64,000 nt of DNA from Thermoleophilia bacterium (GCA_020438485.1 JAGQUM010000031.1:45385-109384); one strand, 5' to 3'. Positions 26,597 to 34,926 are shown, counted from the first letter of the stretch. Numbers and translations: made by a program. Notes: generated by a model from the letters alone, not told the origin.

Positions 26597-27744
26597 CGGC
26601 CCTCGTCGGAGGGCGGCATCCAGCGGGGCAGGAACACCCGGACCGTGGTGCCCTCGCCCGGGACGCTGGTCAGCGCGAACGTCCCGCCCAGCACCTGGGC
26701 GCGGTCGCGCATGCCGTGCAGGCCGAAGCGCGCGATGGGGGCACCGTCGCGGGGGCGCATCGCGTGCTCGGCGTCGAAACCGACGCCGTCGTCGCGCACC
26801 TCCATCAGCACTCCCGTCTCGTCCTCCACCACCGTGACGTGGGCGTTGCGGGCGTGTCCGTGACGATGGGCGTTGCCCAGGGCCTCCTGGAGGATGCGGT
26901 AGAACGTGATGCGCTGCGTGATGGACACGCCGTTCACGGCGAACTCGCCCTGCATGTCGGTGGTGACGCTGGCGCCGCTGCGGGTCTCGAACCCCACGAT
27001 GGCGTCGTTGAGGATGTCGGCCAGGCGCCGGTTCTCGAACTGCGCGGGCCGCAGGTGGCCGATCAGCTCGCGCATCTCGGTCAGCGCGCCCCCCAGGGTC
27101 TCGTACACGCGCTCCAGGGCGGGCTTGAGGCTCTCGGGCAGCGTCGCCGGGTCGGCCTCGGCCAGGTCGGCGTCCAGCAGCTGCAGCTCCAGCAGCGCCA
27201 CCGACAGGTGCTGGGTCGGGCCGTCGTGGATGTCGAGGCCGATGCGCGACAGCAGGCGTTCGTCGCTCTCGAGCACCTGCGCCATGGCGCGCTCGAGGTC
27301 GGCCCGCAGCCTGCCGGCCTCCAGGGCCGCCCCAACCCGCTCGGCCGCCACGCGCAGCACCATGCCCGCGTGGTCGCCCTCGACGGACCCGACGGCGGCG
27401 ACGGCGCTGTCGGATCGCCCCGGTACCCGCACGACGGCGGGCAGGTGCACGTCGCCCACGGTCACGGGCGACGCGGCGTCCGCCGCGGCCAGCACCGCCC
27501 CGGTCCCGGCGGCCAGGGCCGCGACGTCGGCGTCCGGCACGTCGCCGCCGGCCACCACCGCCTCCGGCGAGGGGCGCCCGGACGACACCAGCACGGCCCC
27601 CCGCGCCCCCACCCCGCGGCCCACCACGGCCAGCAACGGGCCGCAGTCGGGCCACGTGCCGTGCACGGGAATGGGGCACTCGAGGACTGCGGAAATCGTC
27701 GCGAACGACGGTTCCGGCAAGAATTGTGAGGATCCCTGTTCCAT
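26593..27744 (-). CDS. NarL-type sensor histidine kinase
   Basis: 383-residue kinase without obvious membrane segments. The N-terminal 140 residues look like a GAF-type sensor, low match. A coiled linker leads to the HisKA_3 box with H173 in LDIHDGPTQHLSVALLELQL, and the HATPase domain has the N-box RILQEALGNAHRHGHA, G1-box VRDDGVGFD and GLHGMRDRAQVLGG. The family pairs with NarL/LuxR regulators, two of which face it. TAGCAT (27754-27759, reverse strand) lies 9 nt before the start. It is coupled to trpF downstream, which is unusual. Confidence 0.9.
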   Translation of the reverse strand: MEQGSSQFLPEPSFATISAVLECPIPVHGTWPDCGPLLAVVGRGVGARGAVLVSSGRPSPEAVVAGGDVPDADVAALAAGTGAVLAAADAASPVTVGDVHLPAVVRVPGRSDSAVAAVGSVEGDHAGMVLRVAAERVGAALEAGRLRADLERAMAQVLESDERLLSRIGLDIHDGPTQHLSVALLELQLLDADLAEADPATLPESLKPALERVYETLGGALTEMRELIGHLRPAQFENRRLADILNDAIVGFETRSGASVTTDMQGEFAVNGVSITQRITFYRILQEALGNAHRHGHARNAHVTVVEDETGVLMEVRDDGVGFDAEHAMRPRDGAPIARFGLHGMRDRAQVLGGTFALTSVPGEGTTVRVFLPRWMPPSDEGR

Positions 27745-27865
27745 GTGCGGAAGATGCTATCGGCTGGCCATGGCGATCAGCGTAGGGTTCCTGTACTTCT
27801 CCCATCCCTGAACTAGCGGTCAGTCTAGGTTCCCACGCGGCGGAGAGCCCCTAGTGTTGCCCCAC

Positions 27866-27925
27866 ATGAATCGTTTGCATGTCACACCGAATGCCCCGCG
27901 GTGTTCATGGGGAAGCGACCGGTGA
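27866..27925 (+). CDS. Possible 19-residue leader peptide ORF
   Basis: ATG 27866 sits 8 nt after TAGTGT (27852-27857), so a leaderless message would start here. The ORF codes MNRLHVTPNAPRCSWGSDR and stops in GTGA, overlapping the GTG start of the response regulator at 27922. This layout predicts that the regulator is translated only after the small ORF. The peptide itself matches nothing I know. Expression is unproven. Confidence 0.45.
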   Translation: MNRLHVTPNAPRCSWGSDR

Positions 27926-28353
27926 GCGCCGACACGCGTGCCACGTCCGGCGCACCCGCCCGGACCGCTGCCTCCGTGGACCAGGTCCGCGTGCTGCTGG
28001 CCGACGACAACGCCCGCTTCCGCGAGTTGCTGCGCCGCCTGCTGGAGCGTGAGAACGGCATCCACGTCGTGGCCGAGGCCGACAACGGCGCCCACGCGCT
28101 GGAGCTCGCCGTCGAGTACGAGCCCGACGTCGTGCTGATGGACCTCTCCATGCCCGGCGTCGACGGTCTGGAGGCCACCCTCAACCTCAAGCGGCGGCTG
28201 CCCAACGTGACGGTGCTGATGCTGTCCGTTGCCGACAAGGAGCACGAGATCGCGGCCGGGCTCGCCGGCGGCGCCTCGGAGTTCCTCATCAAGGGAACGC
28301 CCGCCTCGGAGATCGTCGCGGCCATCCGCCGGCACACGCCCGAGGTGGCGTAG
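27922..28353 (+). CDS. Single-domain response regulator
   Basis: 143-residue protein with a disordered head (1-20) and one receiver domain: acidic pair D28-D29 in LLADDN, phosphoacceptor D74 in VLMDLSMPGVDG, and the conserved lysine in FLIKGTP. The usual Thr/Ser of motif LMLSVAD is present. There is no DNA-binding domain, so it must act through protein contact or as a phosphate sink. GTG 27922 overlaps the stop of the small ORF upstream; an in-frame GTG at 27901 is the alternative start. Confidence 0.85.
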   Translation: MSADTRATSGAPARTAASVDQVRVLLADDNARFRELLRRLLERENGIHVVAEADNGAHALELAVEYEPDVVLMDLSMPGVDGLEATLNLKRRLPNVTVLMLSVADKEHEIAAGLAGGASEFLIKGTPASEIVAAIRRHTPEVA

Positions 28354-28503
28354 AGCGCCCCTCCCGGGGGCCGTCGGCCCCTCCGGTCGTCACGACGCCC
28401 GCGCGGACGGGTAACGTAAGGGGGTCCGAGATCCCGCGTGCCTCCACGCCCGCCGCGGCGGCGGGGGCGGCGATCGTTTCCTGAAAGGCCCTGGGGACGG
28501 CTT

Positions 28504-29157
28504 ATGTCCGACGACGCCAGCGCACTGGCCAAGCCCAAACTCCGCGTCGCCATCGCGGACGACCACCGCCTGATGCTCGACGGCATCAAGCGCGCGCTCG
28601 AGACCGCGCCCGACATCACGGTGGTGGGCGAGGCGATGAGCGGCGAGGAGATGCTGGCGCTGGTCCCTCAGGTCAACCCCGACGTCGTCATTCTCGACAT
28701 GCGCATGCCCAAGGGCGACGGCATCACGACGCTGGCCAAGATCAAGAAGGGCCACCCGGACGTCAAGGTCATCATCCTCTCGATGTTCGAGGACCCCGAG
28801 CACATCAACCAGGCGCTGGACAACGGGGCGTCGGGCTACGTGGTGAAGTCGATCAACCCGCTCGACCTGGCCTCCGCCATCCGCCAGGCGGTGGAGGGCA
28901 CGGTCATCACCCGCTCGGGCCCGCCCGCGGCCGAGCCGGCGCGCGGCGCCCAGCAGAACCCCGGCGGTCTCACCGAGCGCGAACTCGCCATCCTCAAGCT
29001 CGTCGCCGAGGGCCTGTCGAACCTCGACATCGCCAGCAAGCTGTACGTCACCGAGCAGACGGTGAAGTTCCACCTGTCGAACATCTACCGCAAGCTGGGC
29101 GTGGGCAACCGCACCGAGGCGACACGGTACGCGTACCGCAACAACCTCATCGAGTAG
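28504..29157 (+). CDS. NarL/FixJ family response regulator
   Basis: 217-residue transcription regulator. Receiver: D19-D20 in IADDHRLMLDG, phosphoacceptor D65 in VVILDMRMP, lysine in YVVKSINP. A Pro/Ala linker leads to the LuxR-type HTH (LTERELAILKLVAEGLSNLD and VTEQTVKFHLSNIYRKLGV). ATG 28504 is preferred to GTG 28438, which would add 22 Arg/Pro residues. TAACGT (28412-28417) is the likely -10, giving a leader of about 80 nt. Probably the output partner of the kinase at 26593-27744. Confidence 0.92.
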   Translation: MSDDASALAKPKLRVAIADDHRLMLDGIKRALETAPDITVVGEAMSGEEMLALVPQVNPDVVILDMRMPKGDGITTLAKIKKGHPDVKVIILSMFEDPEHINQALDNGASGYVVKSINPLDLASAIRQAVEGTVITRSGPPAAEPARGAQQNPGGLTERELAILKLVAEGLSNLDIASKLYVTEQTVKFHLSNIYRKLGVGNRTEATRYAYRNNLIE

Positions 29158-29403
29158 GTGCTCCTTCCGGCACGCCGCGCCGTGACCGGGTTTGCTGAGC
29201 ACCGCCGGCGCGCCGACGGACGATGCGGCGGGTGCCGGCGTGTGCCTGCTCACCGCGACGGCGGGGACTGCTTCGCCCGCCGCAGCCTCGCGCCCGTCGA
29301 CGCCCAGGAGTTCGCGGCCCCCTGACCCGCGCCGGCGGGCGTGATGCGCCTGGTGCTCCAGTGCCTGACCGCCCGGCGCCGCGCGTCCGCTACGATGGCG
29401 GAC
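29158..29403 (+). other. Spacer before corA with a possible 47-codon ORF
   Basis: This stretch has no recognised gene. One frame, GTG 29182 to stop 29325, codes 47 residues with three cysteines (CGGCRR and GGDCFARR) and ends VDAQEFAAP; it lacks a ribosome site and has no family match. TACGAT at 29391-29396 is a good -10 box for the small ORF at 29404. Confidence 0.3.
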
Positions 29404-29505
29404 GTGAACGCGGACCCCGACACGATCCCGACCGAGGTGGGCGACGATGCCGAACCTGCCGAGGATCCGGCGAGCGTCGGGCCGGGCCGCGTCAGGCAGC
29501 GCTGA
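29404..29505 (+). CDS. Possible leaderless upstream ORF overlapping corA
   Basis: GTG 29404 lies 7 nt after TACGAT (29391-29396) and opens a 33-codon acidic ORF (begins MNADPDTIPTEVGDDAEPAE). It ends at 29505, 56 nt inside the corA frame, in another reading frame. Either it is a regulatory upstream ORF or the corA start lies further in. An old frameshift joining it to corA is also possible. Confidence 0.3.
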   Translation: MNADPDTIPTEVGDDAEPAEDPASVGPGRVRQR

Positions 29506-30454
29506 CGGGGACACCCCGGCCGCCCGCGAGCCCGACATCCAGCGCCTCGAGGCCCACGGGGTCACGTGGCTGAACATCGAGTCGCCCACCGAGGTCGAGA
29601 TCGAGTGGCTGGCCCAGAACCACCGGTTCCACCCGCTGGACCTGGAGGACGTACGCTCGCGCCGGCGTCAGCGGGCGAAGATCGACGAGTACGACGACTA
29701 CGTGTTCATCGTGCTGCACTTCCCCCGCTTCGACAAGCGGACCCAGCGGCTGCAGGCGGCGGAACTCAACCTGTTCGTCGCCGACAACCTCGTCATCACG
29801 CTGCCGAACGAGCACATGAAGGCGCTGTCGGCCATGTTCTCGCGCTGCGAGTCACGCGAGGAGACGCGCCGCCAGATGATGGCCCGCGGCTCCGGGTACC
29901 TCCTGTACGCCATCGTCGACGCGATGTTCGACTACTGCTTCCCGATCCTCGACAAGATCGGTTTCAAGCTGGACGCCCTGGAGGACGAGATCTTCGAGGG
30001 CGGCGGCGAGGACATCGTCCGCGACATCTCCAACGTCAAGCAGGAGATCATCAACTACCGCCGCATCATCCAGCCCCAGCGCCCCACGCTGCGCCGGCTG
30101 GAGCGCGAGGTGCACGAGTACGCACCGCAGGACCTCGAGATCTACTTCGACGACATCGTCGACAAGAACGAACGCATCTGGGACCTGCTGGAGGGCTACA
30201 AGGAGGTGGCCGAGGCGCTCGAGGCCACGAACGAGTCGGTCATCACGCACCGCTCCAACGAGATCATCCGGGTCCTCACGGTGCTGTCGGCCCTCATGCT
30301 GCCGCTGACCCTCATCACCGGCTTCTACGGCATGAACATCGACGCGCTGATGTTCGCACACCACGGGTGGCTTTCCGTGCTGTTCGTCGTGACGGTGATG
30401 GTCGCGACCGCGGCCGGGCTGCTCGGCTGGTTCCGCCACCGGCGGTGGATCTGA
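29447..30454 (+). CDS. corA: CorA-family magnesium/divalent cation channel
   Basis: 335-residue pentameric channel protein. A long soluble part (WLNIESPTEVEIEWLAQNHR, HPLDLEDV) is followed by the stalk helix and two C-terminal membrane helices. The selectivity motif GMN is in TGFYGMNIDAL between them. The ATG at 29447 is not certain; the first 30 residues are Arg/Ala/Ser-rich and unlike CorA, and conserved sequence starts near residue 35. The next gene begins one base after the stop. Confidence 0.92.
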   Translation: MPNLPRIRRASGRAASGSADGDTPAAREPDIQRLEAHGVTWLNIESPTEVEIEWLAQNHRFHPLDLEDVRSRRRQRAKIDEYDDYVFIVLHFPRFDKRTQRLQAAELNLFVADNLVITLPNEHMKALSAMFSRCESREETRRQMMARGSGYLLYAIVDAMFDYCFPILDKIGFKLDALEDEIFEGGGEDIVRDISNVKQEIINYRRIIQPQRPTLRRLEREVHEYAPQDLEIYFDDIVDKNERIWDLLEGYKEVAEALEATNESVITHRSNEIIRVLTVLSALMLPLTLITGFYGMNIDALMFAHHGWLSVLFVVTVMVATAAGLLGWFRHRRWI

Positions 30455-30455
30455 C

Positions 30456-30845
30456 GTGATCGACCACGTCGTCGTCGGCGTCGCCGACATCGACGCGGCC
30501 CGGGCCTTCTACGAGCAGGCGCTCCGCCCCCTGGGCCTGCGCGTGGTGCGTGATCGCGAGGACTACGTCGGCTTCGGGGACGGCGCCCCGCTCTTCTTCC
30601 TCGCGGCGCGACCCCCCACCGTCGATGTGCACGTCGCGTTCACGGCTCCCGACGCCGCCGCGTGCGACGCGTTCCACGCCGCGGCGCTGGCGGCCGGCGG
30701 CACCGACAACGGCGCCCCGGGGCTGCGCCCCCGGTACCACGCCGGGTACTACGGCGCGTTCGTCCGGGACCCGGACGGCGACAGCGTCGAGGCCGTCTGT
30801 CACGGGGCATCCCCCGCCACCGAACCCGGCGGTGTCGATCGCTAG
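30456..30845 (+). CDS. VOC/glyoxalase-like protein
   Basis: 129-residue single-module vicinal oxygen chelate protein: starts IDHVVVGVADIDAARAFYEQ, has VHVAFTAPDAAACDAFHAAA in the middle, and YYGAFVRDPDGDSVEAVCH at the end. Potential metal ligands are the first His and the last Glu. Close homologues include lyases and dioxygenase-like proteins of unknown substrate. Translationally coupled to corA. Confidence 0.85.
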   Translation: MIDHVVVGVADIDAARAFYEQALRPLGLRVVRDREDYVGFGDGAPLFFLAARPPTVDVHVAFTAPDAAACDAFHAAALAAGGTDNGAPGLRPRYHAGYYGAFVRDPDGDSVEAVCHGASPATEPGGVDR

Positions 30846-30854
30846 TGTGGCGGG

Positions 30855-31379
30855 GTGAGCGTGCCCGACGACCGCCCCCCTCGCGACATCATCTGGGCGC
30901 CGTGGCGCATGTCGTACCTGGACGATGAGCACGACGGCGCCCACGACGGGCCCGCCTGCGTGTTCTGTGCCATCGGCTCCCGCCCCGCCGACGACGCCCG
31001 CAACTACGTGCTGGCGCGGTCCGGGCTCTGCTTCGCCGTGCTCAACCTGTACCCGTACAACAACGGCCACCTCATGGTGATCCCGTACCGCCACGTGCCG
31101 TCCCTGCTGGACCTGGACGACGCCGAGACGGGCGACGTGATGGCCCTCGCGCGACGCGCCCAGCGGGTGCTCCAGGACGCGCTCCACCCGCACGGCGTCA
31201 ACCTCGGCATGAACCAGGGGCGGGCCGCGGGTGCCGGCATCCCCGACCACCTGCACACGCACATCCTCCCCCGCTGGGACGCGGACACGAACTTCATGAG
31301 CCCCCTCGCCAACGTCCGCGTGATGCCCCAGAGCCTCGACGAGACCTACTCCCTCCTCCTGCCAGGATTCGCCACATGA
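30855..31379 (+). CDS. HIT family hydrolase (ApnA-type)
   Basis: 174-residue histidine-triad protein. N-terminal zinc-type CVFC, conserved NLYPYNNGHLMVIPYRHV, and the triad HLHTHILPR. The combination DIIWAPWRMSYL plus the triad is that of actinobacterial diadenosine-polyphosphate hydrolase/phosphorylase proteins. TAGTGT (30843-30848) lies 6 nt before GTG 30855. Its stop overlaps the next start (ATGA). Confidence 0.92.
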   Translation: MSVPDDRPPRDIIWAPWRMSYLDDEHDGAHDGPACVFCAIGSRPADDARNYVLARSGLCFAVLNLYPYNNGHLMVIPYRHVPSLLDLDDAETGDVMALARRAQRVLQDALHPHGVNLGMNQGRAAGAGIPDHLHTHILPRWDADTNFMSPLANVRVMPQSLDETYSLLLPGFAT

Positions 31380-32743
31380 CCGTCACCCCCGAGATCTTCA
31401 AGGCCTACGACGTCCGCGGGCTGTACCGCGAACAGGTGGACGAGGACGGCTTCGAACGCATCGGCCGCGCGTTCGTGGACGTGGTGCGGCAGAACACGCC
31501 GGGCGTCGAGAACCCGCGCGTCGCCGTGGGCCACGACGTCCGGCTGTCGTCGCCGTCCATGGCCGACGCGTTCGCGGCGGGCGCCGCGGCGGCGGGTGCG
31601 CGGGTGACGGAGTTCGGCCTGGCCGCCACCGAGATGGTGTACTTCGCCGTCGCCGACGGGGGCTTCGACGCCGGAGCGGTCGTCACCGCCAGCCACAACC
31701 CACCCCAGTACACCGGCGCCAAGCTGGTGCTGGCGGGCGCCGTACCCCTCTCGGGCGACACCGGCATCGGTGAGGTGGGCCGCTTGGCCACGGGCGACGT
31801 CCCGGGTGACCGCCCCGGCGGCTCACGCGAGCGCGACGAGACGCTGCTGGGGCGCTTCGTCGACCATTGCATGGGCTACGTCGACCCGGGCGCGATCGGC
31901 CGCCAGAGGGTGGTGCTGGACGCCGCCAACGGCATGGCGGGCGTGTACCTGCCGCCCGTGCTCGAGCGCCTCGACCTCGACGCCGTCGAGTGCTTCCTCG
32001 ACCCGGACGGCCGCTTCCCCCATCACGAGCCGAACCCGCTGCTGCCCGAGAACCGGGAGTTCATCGAGGCCAAGGTCGTGGAGGAAAAGGCCGACCTGGG
32101 CATCGCGTTCGACGGCGACGCCGACCGGTGCTTCTTCATCGACGACACGGGCGACTTCGTCGCGGGTGACTTCCTCACGGCGCTGCTGGCCACGCACCTG
32201 CTCGCCCGCGGTGGCCCCGCGCCGATCATCTACGATCTGCGGGCGTCCTGGGCCGTGCGCGACGCCGTCGTCGCGGCGGGCGGCACGCCGTTCGAGAACC
32301 GCGTGGGCCACGCGTTCATCAAGCGGCGCATGCGCGAGATCGACGCGGTCTTCGCGGGCGAGGTCAGCGGCCACTACTACTTCCGCGAGTTCTCGTACGC
32401 CGACACGGGCCTCATCCCCGCGCTGCTGGTGCTGGAACTGCTGGGCGAGCGCGGCGCGAAGATGAGCGAGTTGATCGCCGGGTTCCGTGACAGGTACCAC
32501 ATCTCGGGCGAGATCAACTCCACGGTGGACGACGCCCCCGCCGCCATCGAGCGTATCCGCGCGCGGTACGCGGACGGCCAGCAGACGACGGTGGACGGGC
32601 TGTCGGTGGAGTACCCCGACTGGCACTTCAACGTGCGGTCCTCCAACACCGAGCCCCTGCTGCGCCTCAACCTCGAGTCGCTGGTCTCGCAGGCCGACAT
32701 GGAGCGGCGCCGCGACGAGGTCCTCGAGCTGATCAACGCGTGA
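31376..32743 (+). CDS. manB: Phosphomannomutase/phosphoglucomutase
   Basis: 455-residue alpha-D-phosphohexomutase. Phosphoserine loop VVTASHNPPQYTGAKLV, metal loop GIAFDGDADRCFF, sugar loop AGEVSGHYYFREFSYADTG (GEVSGH) and phosphate loop RSSNTEPLLRLNLES. The GEVSGH/SGEFSAH type loop marks enzymes acting on mannose and glucose phosphates, used for sugar nucleotides. Overlaps the HIT gene and the next ABC gene by 4 nt each. Confidence 0.93.
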   Translation: MTVTPEIFKAYDVRGLYREQVDEDGFERIGRAFVDVVRQNTPGVENPRVAVGHDVRLSSPSMADAFAAGAAAAGARVTEFGLAATEMVYFAVADGGFDAGAVVTASHNPPQYTGAKLVLAGAVPLSGDTGIGEVGRLATGDVPGDRPGGSRERDETLLGRFVDHCMGYVDPGAIGRQRVVLDAANGMAGVYLPPVLERLDLDAVECFLDPDGRFPHHEPNPLLPENREFIEAKVVEEKADLGIAFDGDADRCFFIDDTGDFVAGDFLTALLATHLLARGGPAPIIYDLRASWAVRDAVVAAGGTPFENRVGHAFIKRRMREIDAVFAGEVSGHYYFREFSYADTGLIPALLVLELLGERGAKMSELIAGFRDRYHISGEINSTVDDAPAAIERIRARYADGQQTTVDGLSVEYPDWHFNVRSSNTEPLLRLNLESLVSQADMERRRDEVLELINA

Positions 32744-33387
32744 GCGCCACCGCGTCCGCCACGATCGCGGTCCGCCTGGACGAGGCGGTGCTGCGCTACC
32801 CCGGCACGCCCGCGCCGGCCGTCGACGGGCTCACGCTCGACGTGCCCACGGGCGGCGGCGTGGTCATCACGGGGGCCGACGGCGCGGGCACCAGCGCCGT
32901 CATCCGCGCGCTCGCCGGCCTGCTGGTGCCGTTCTCAGGGCTGGTCGAGGTGCTGGGCTCCCCCGCCCACGACCCCGCGCTGCGTCCGCGCGTGGGCTAC
33001 TGCCCGGAGCGGCGGCCCTTCGTGCGCCACCTTCGCGTGCGGGAGGTGGGCGTGATCGTCGCCCGCGTCCGGGGCCTGGGCACCGCCGCCGCCGCACCGG
33101 CGCTGCGCGCGAGCGGCCTGGACCCCGACGACGCCCGCCGCGTGGGCGGGCTGGAGCTCGGCGACGTGCGCCGCCTGGCTCTGGCCTGCGCCCTGGTGGG
33201 AGACCCCGACGTGCTGGTACTGGACGACCCCTGGGAGTACCCCGAGACCGTCGAGGCCCTCGGGGCCGCCCGGGCCCGCGGCGCCACCGTCGTGCTGGCC
33301 ACCCCGGACCCCGGCGGCTTCCCCGGCCTCGTCGGCCCTCTCGTGACGCTGCCCGGCGGCGGCGACGAGCAGGAGGGCCGCCCGTGA
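32740..33387 (+). CDS. Degenerate ABC-transporter ATPase-like subunit
   Basis: 215-residue protein with the ABC nucleotide-binding fold but without catalytic residues. The Walker A position reads G45-ADGAG-T51-S52, with Thr in place of the essential Lys. The signature LSGGQ is replaced by LELGD (138-142). Walker B is DVLVLDD with Asp instead of the catalytic Glu, and the H-loop histidine is Pro (ATPDPG). Overall order and spacing are intact and reading frame, codon use and operon overlaps (GTGA both sides) look normal, so it is a gene under selection and not a fragment. It pairs with the permease downstream. Confidence 0.85.
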   Translation: MSATASATIAVRLDEAVLRYPGTPAPAVDGLTLDVPTGGGVVITGADGAGTSAVIRALAGLLVPFSGLVEVLGSPAHDPALRPRVGYCPERRPFVRHLRVREVGVIVARVRGLGTAAAAPALRASGLDPDDARRVGGLELGDVRRLALACALVGDPDVLVLDDPWEYPETVEALGAARARGATVVLATPDPGGFPGLVGPLVTLPGGGDEQEGRP

Positions 33388-34199
33388 CCGCGTTCCTCAC
33401 CCTCCTTCGGGCCGACGACGCGGCGGCCAGCCGCTCGCGCGTCGTGTGGGCGATCGCCGGCCTCGGCGCGGCATGGGCCGTGCTCATCGCCGTCCTGGCC
33501 CGCGGGTCCGACGCCGCCACCCGCCAGCACGCGCTGCAGGCCGACGGGGCGTCCCTGATGCTCCTGGGCGGTCTCGTCGCCGCGCTGACGCTGGGCGCCA
33601 GCGCGTTCCCCGGCGACGCCCACTCCGGCTACCTGGGGATGCTGGTCTCCGCGGGCGCCGACCGCCGGGCCGTCGCCGCCGCCCGCGTGCTCGCCCGCAT
33701 GGGGACCCTCGCGGGGATCATGGCGCTGTGGTGGGGCATCCTGCAGCTCGGCTCGTGGAGCCTGGGCCTGGGCTTCGACGAGGCCCTCACCACCCACACC
33801 CTCGCGATGCTGGTGAACAACGGGGTCGCTCTGGCGGCGGCTGCGCTGATGTCGTCGCTGATCGGCGCGGGCGCCGCCGCCGCGTTCGGCCTGATGGTGT
33901 TCGTCACGGCCCAGGGCCTCGCGAACCTGAAGGCGGCACTGGACCAGCACGTCGTGGAGAACGACCCGACGGGCATCATCACGCCGCTCTACGTCGTGCT
34001 CCCCCGGGGCATCGTGTCGCCCATGCTGGAGGCCCACCAGCGCGAGGGCATCCGCAGCCTCGCCGCGCCCGAGGTGAAGATCAACGGGCTCGACGTGATC
34101 GTCCCGGCCTCGCAGTGGCCCACGGTGGTGTGGACTCTCGCGTGGATCGCCGCGCTCGTGTTCCTCACCACCGTGGGCTTGCGCCGCCGCCAGCTGTAG
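33384..34199 (+). CDS. ABC-2 type membrane protein
   Basis: 271-residue protein with about six membrane helices: near residues 15-35, 55-75, 100-130 (MGTLAGIMALWWGILQLGSW), 140-170, 180-195 and the last at 245-265 (WTLAWIAALVFLTTVGLRRR). An extracytoplasmic loop sits before the last helix. The layout is that of ABC-2 permeases, and it overlaps the degenerate ATPase gene. Cargo unknown. Confidence 0.75.
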   Translation: MTAFLTLLRADDAAASRSRVVWAIAGLGAAWAVLIAVLARGSDAATRQHALQADGASLMLLGGLVAALTLGASAFPGDAHSGYLGMLVSAGADRRAVAAARVLARMGTLAGIMALWWGILQLGSWSLGLGFDEALTTHTLAMLVNNGVALAAAALMSSLIGAGAAAAFGLMVFVTAQGLANLKAALDQHVVENDPTGIITPLYVVLPRGIVSPMLEAHQREGIRSLAAPEVKINGLDVIVPASQWPTVVWTLAWIAALVFLTTVGLRRRQL

Positions 34200-34207
34200 C
34201 GGTCGCC

Positions 34208-34921
34208 GTGACCCGCCGCGTCCTGCACATCAGCGACACCCACTTCGCGGCCCCGGGCCACGCGGGCGAGCCGCCGGGGCTCGACCCCGTGGCGCGCCTG
34301 GAGACCGTGCTGGACGCCGTCGCGGCCGAGGGGTTCACCCCGGACCTCATCGTCCACACGGGCGACGTCGCCGACGACGGGTCGGCCGACGCGGTCGAGC
34401 GCGTCCGGGCCCGGCTGGCGGCGGTCGCCCCCACCGTCGCGGTGCCGGGTAACCACGACAACCCGGCGGTGGTGCGCCGCGCTTTCGGCCCGCCCGAGGC
34501 CGTCGCGGGCCCGTGGCGCGTCGCGGGCATCGACACCGTGATCCCCGGCGAGGTCGGGGGCCACTCCCGCGCCCTCGCGGCCGCGGTCGCCGCCGCGGAC
34601 GGCCCGACGATCCTGCTGATGCACCACCCCATCCGTTCGCACAGCACGCACCCATGGTTCCGGGTCGACGGAGGCGAGGACGGCCTCCCGCTGCTGGCCG
34701 CGAGCCCCCACCCGTGGGTGGTGCTGAGCGGTCACACGCACGAGGTGTACGAGGAGGCCGCCGGGCCGGACGGCCGCGTGCGGCTGTGGGGCGGCCCGGC
34801 GACGCACTACGCGCTGCGGCACGAGGCCGACGCGTGGCGGGTCGTCCCGGGCCGGACCGGGGCGCGTCTCATCGAGCTGGGCGACGACGGCGCGGTCGCC
34901 GCCCGCATCGTCCGCGCGTAG
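34208..34921 (+). CDS. Metallophosphoesterase (CpdA/Icc-like)
   Basis: 237-residue calcineurin-like phosphoesterase with every metal motif in order: HISDTHF, TGDVADDG, GNHDNP, LMHHPIR and LSGHTHEVYEE. This is the class III set, which includes cAMP phosphodiesterase CpdA and other nucleotide or phospholipid hydrolases; the substrate is not certain. GTG 34208 is 8 bp after the permease stop, so it may belong to the operon beginning at 30855. Confidence 0.88.
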   Translation: MTRRVLHISDTHFAAPGHAGEPPGLDPVARLETVLDAVAAEGFTPDLIVHTGDVADDGSADAVERVRARLAAVAPTVAVPGNHDNPAVVRRAFGPPEAVAGPWRVAGIDTVIPGEVGGHSRALAAAVAAADGPTILLMHHPIRSHSTHPWFRVDGGEDGLPLLAASPHPWVVLSGHTHEVYEEAAGPDGRVRLWGGPATHYALRHEADAWRVVPGRTGARLIELGDDGAVAARIVRA

Positions 34922-34926
34922 GGGCG

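Noticed and set aside
28438..28503. GTG 28438 as start of the NarL-type regulator
   Set aside because: It would add 22 Arg/Pro residues without a family counterpart, and its distance to TAACGT (20 nt) does not fit the leaderless spacing.
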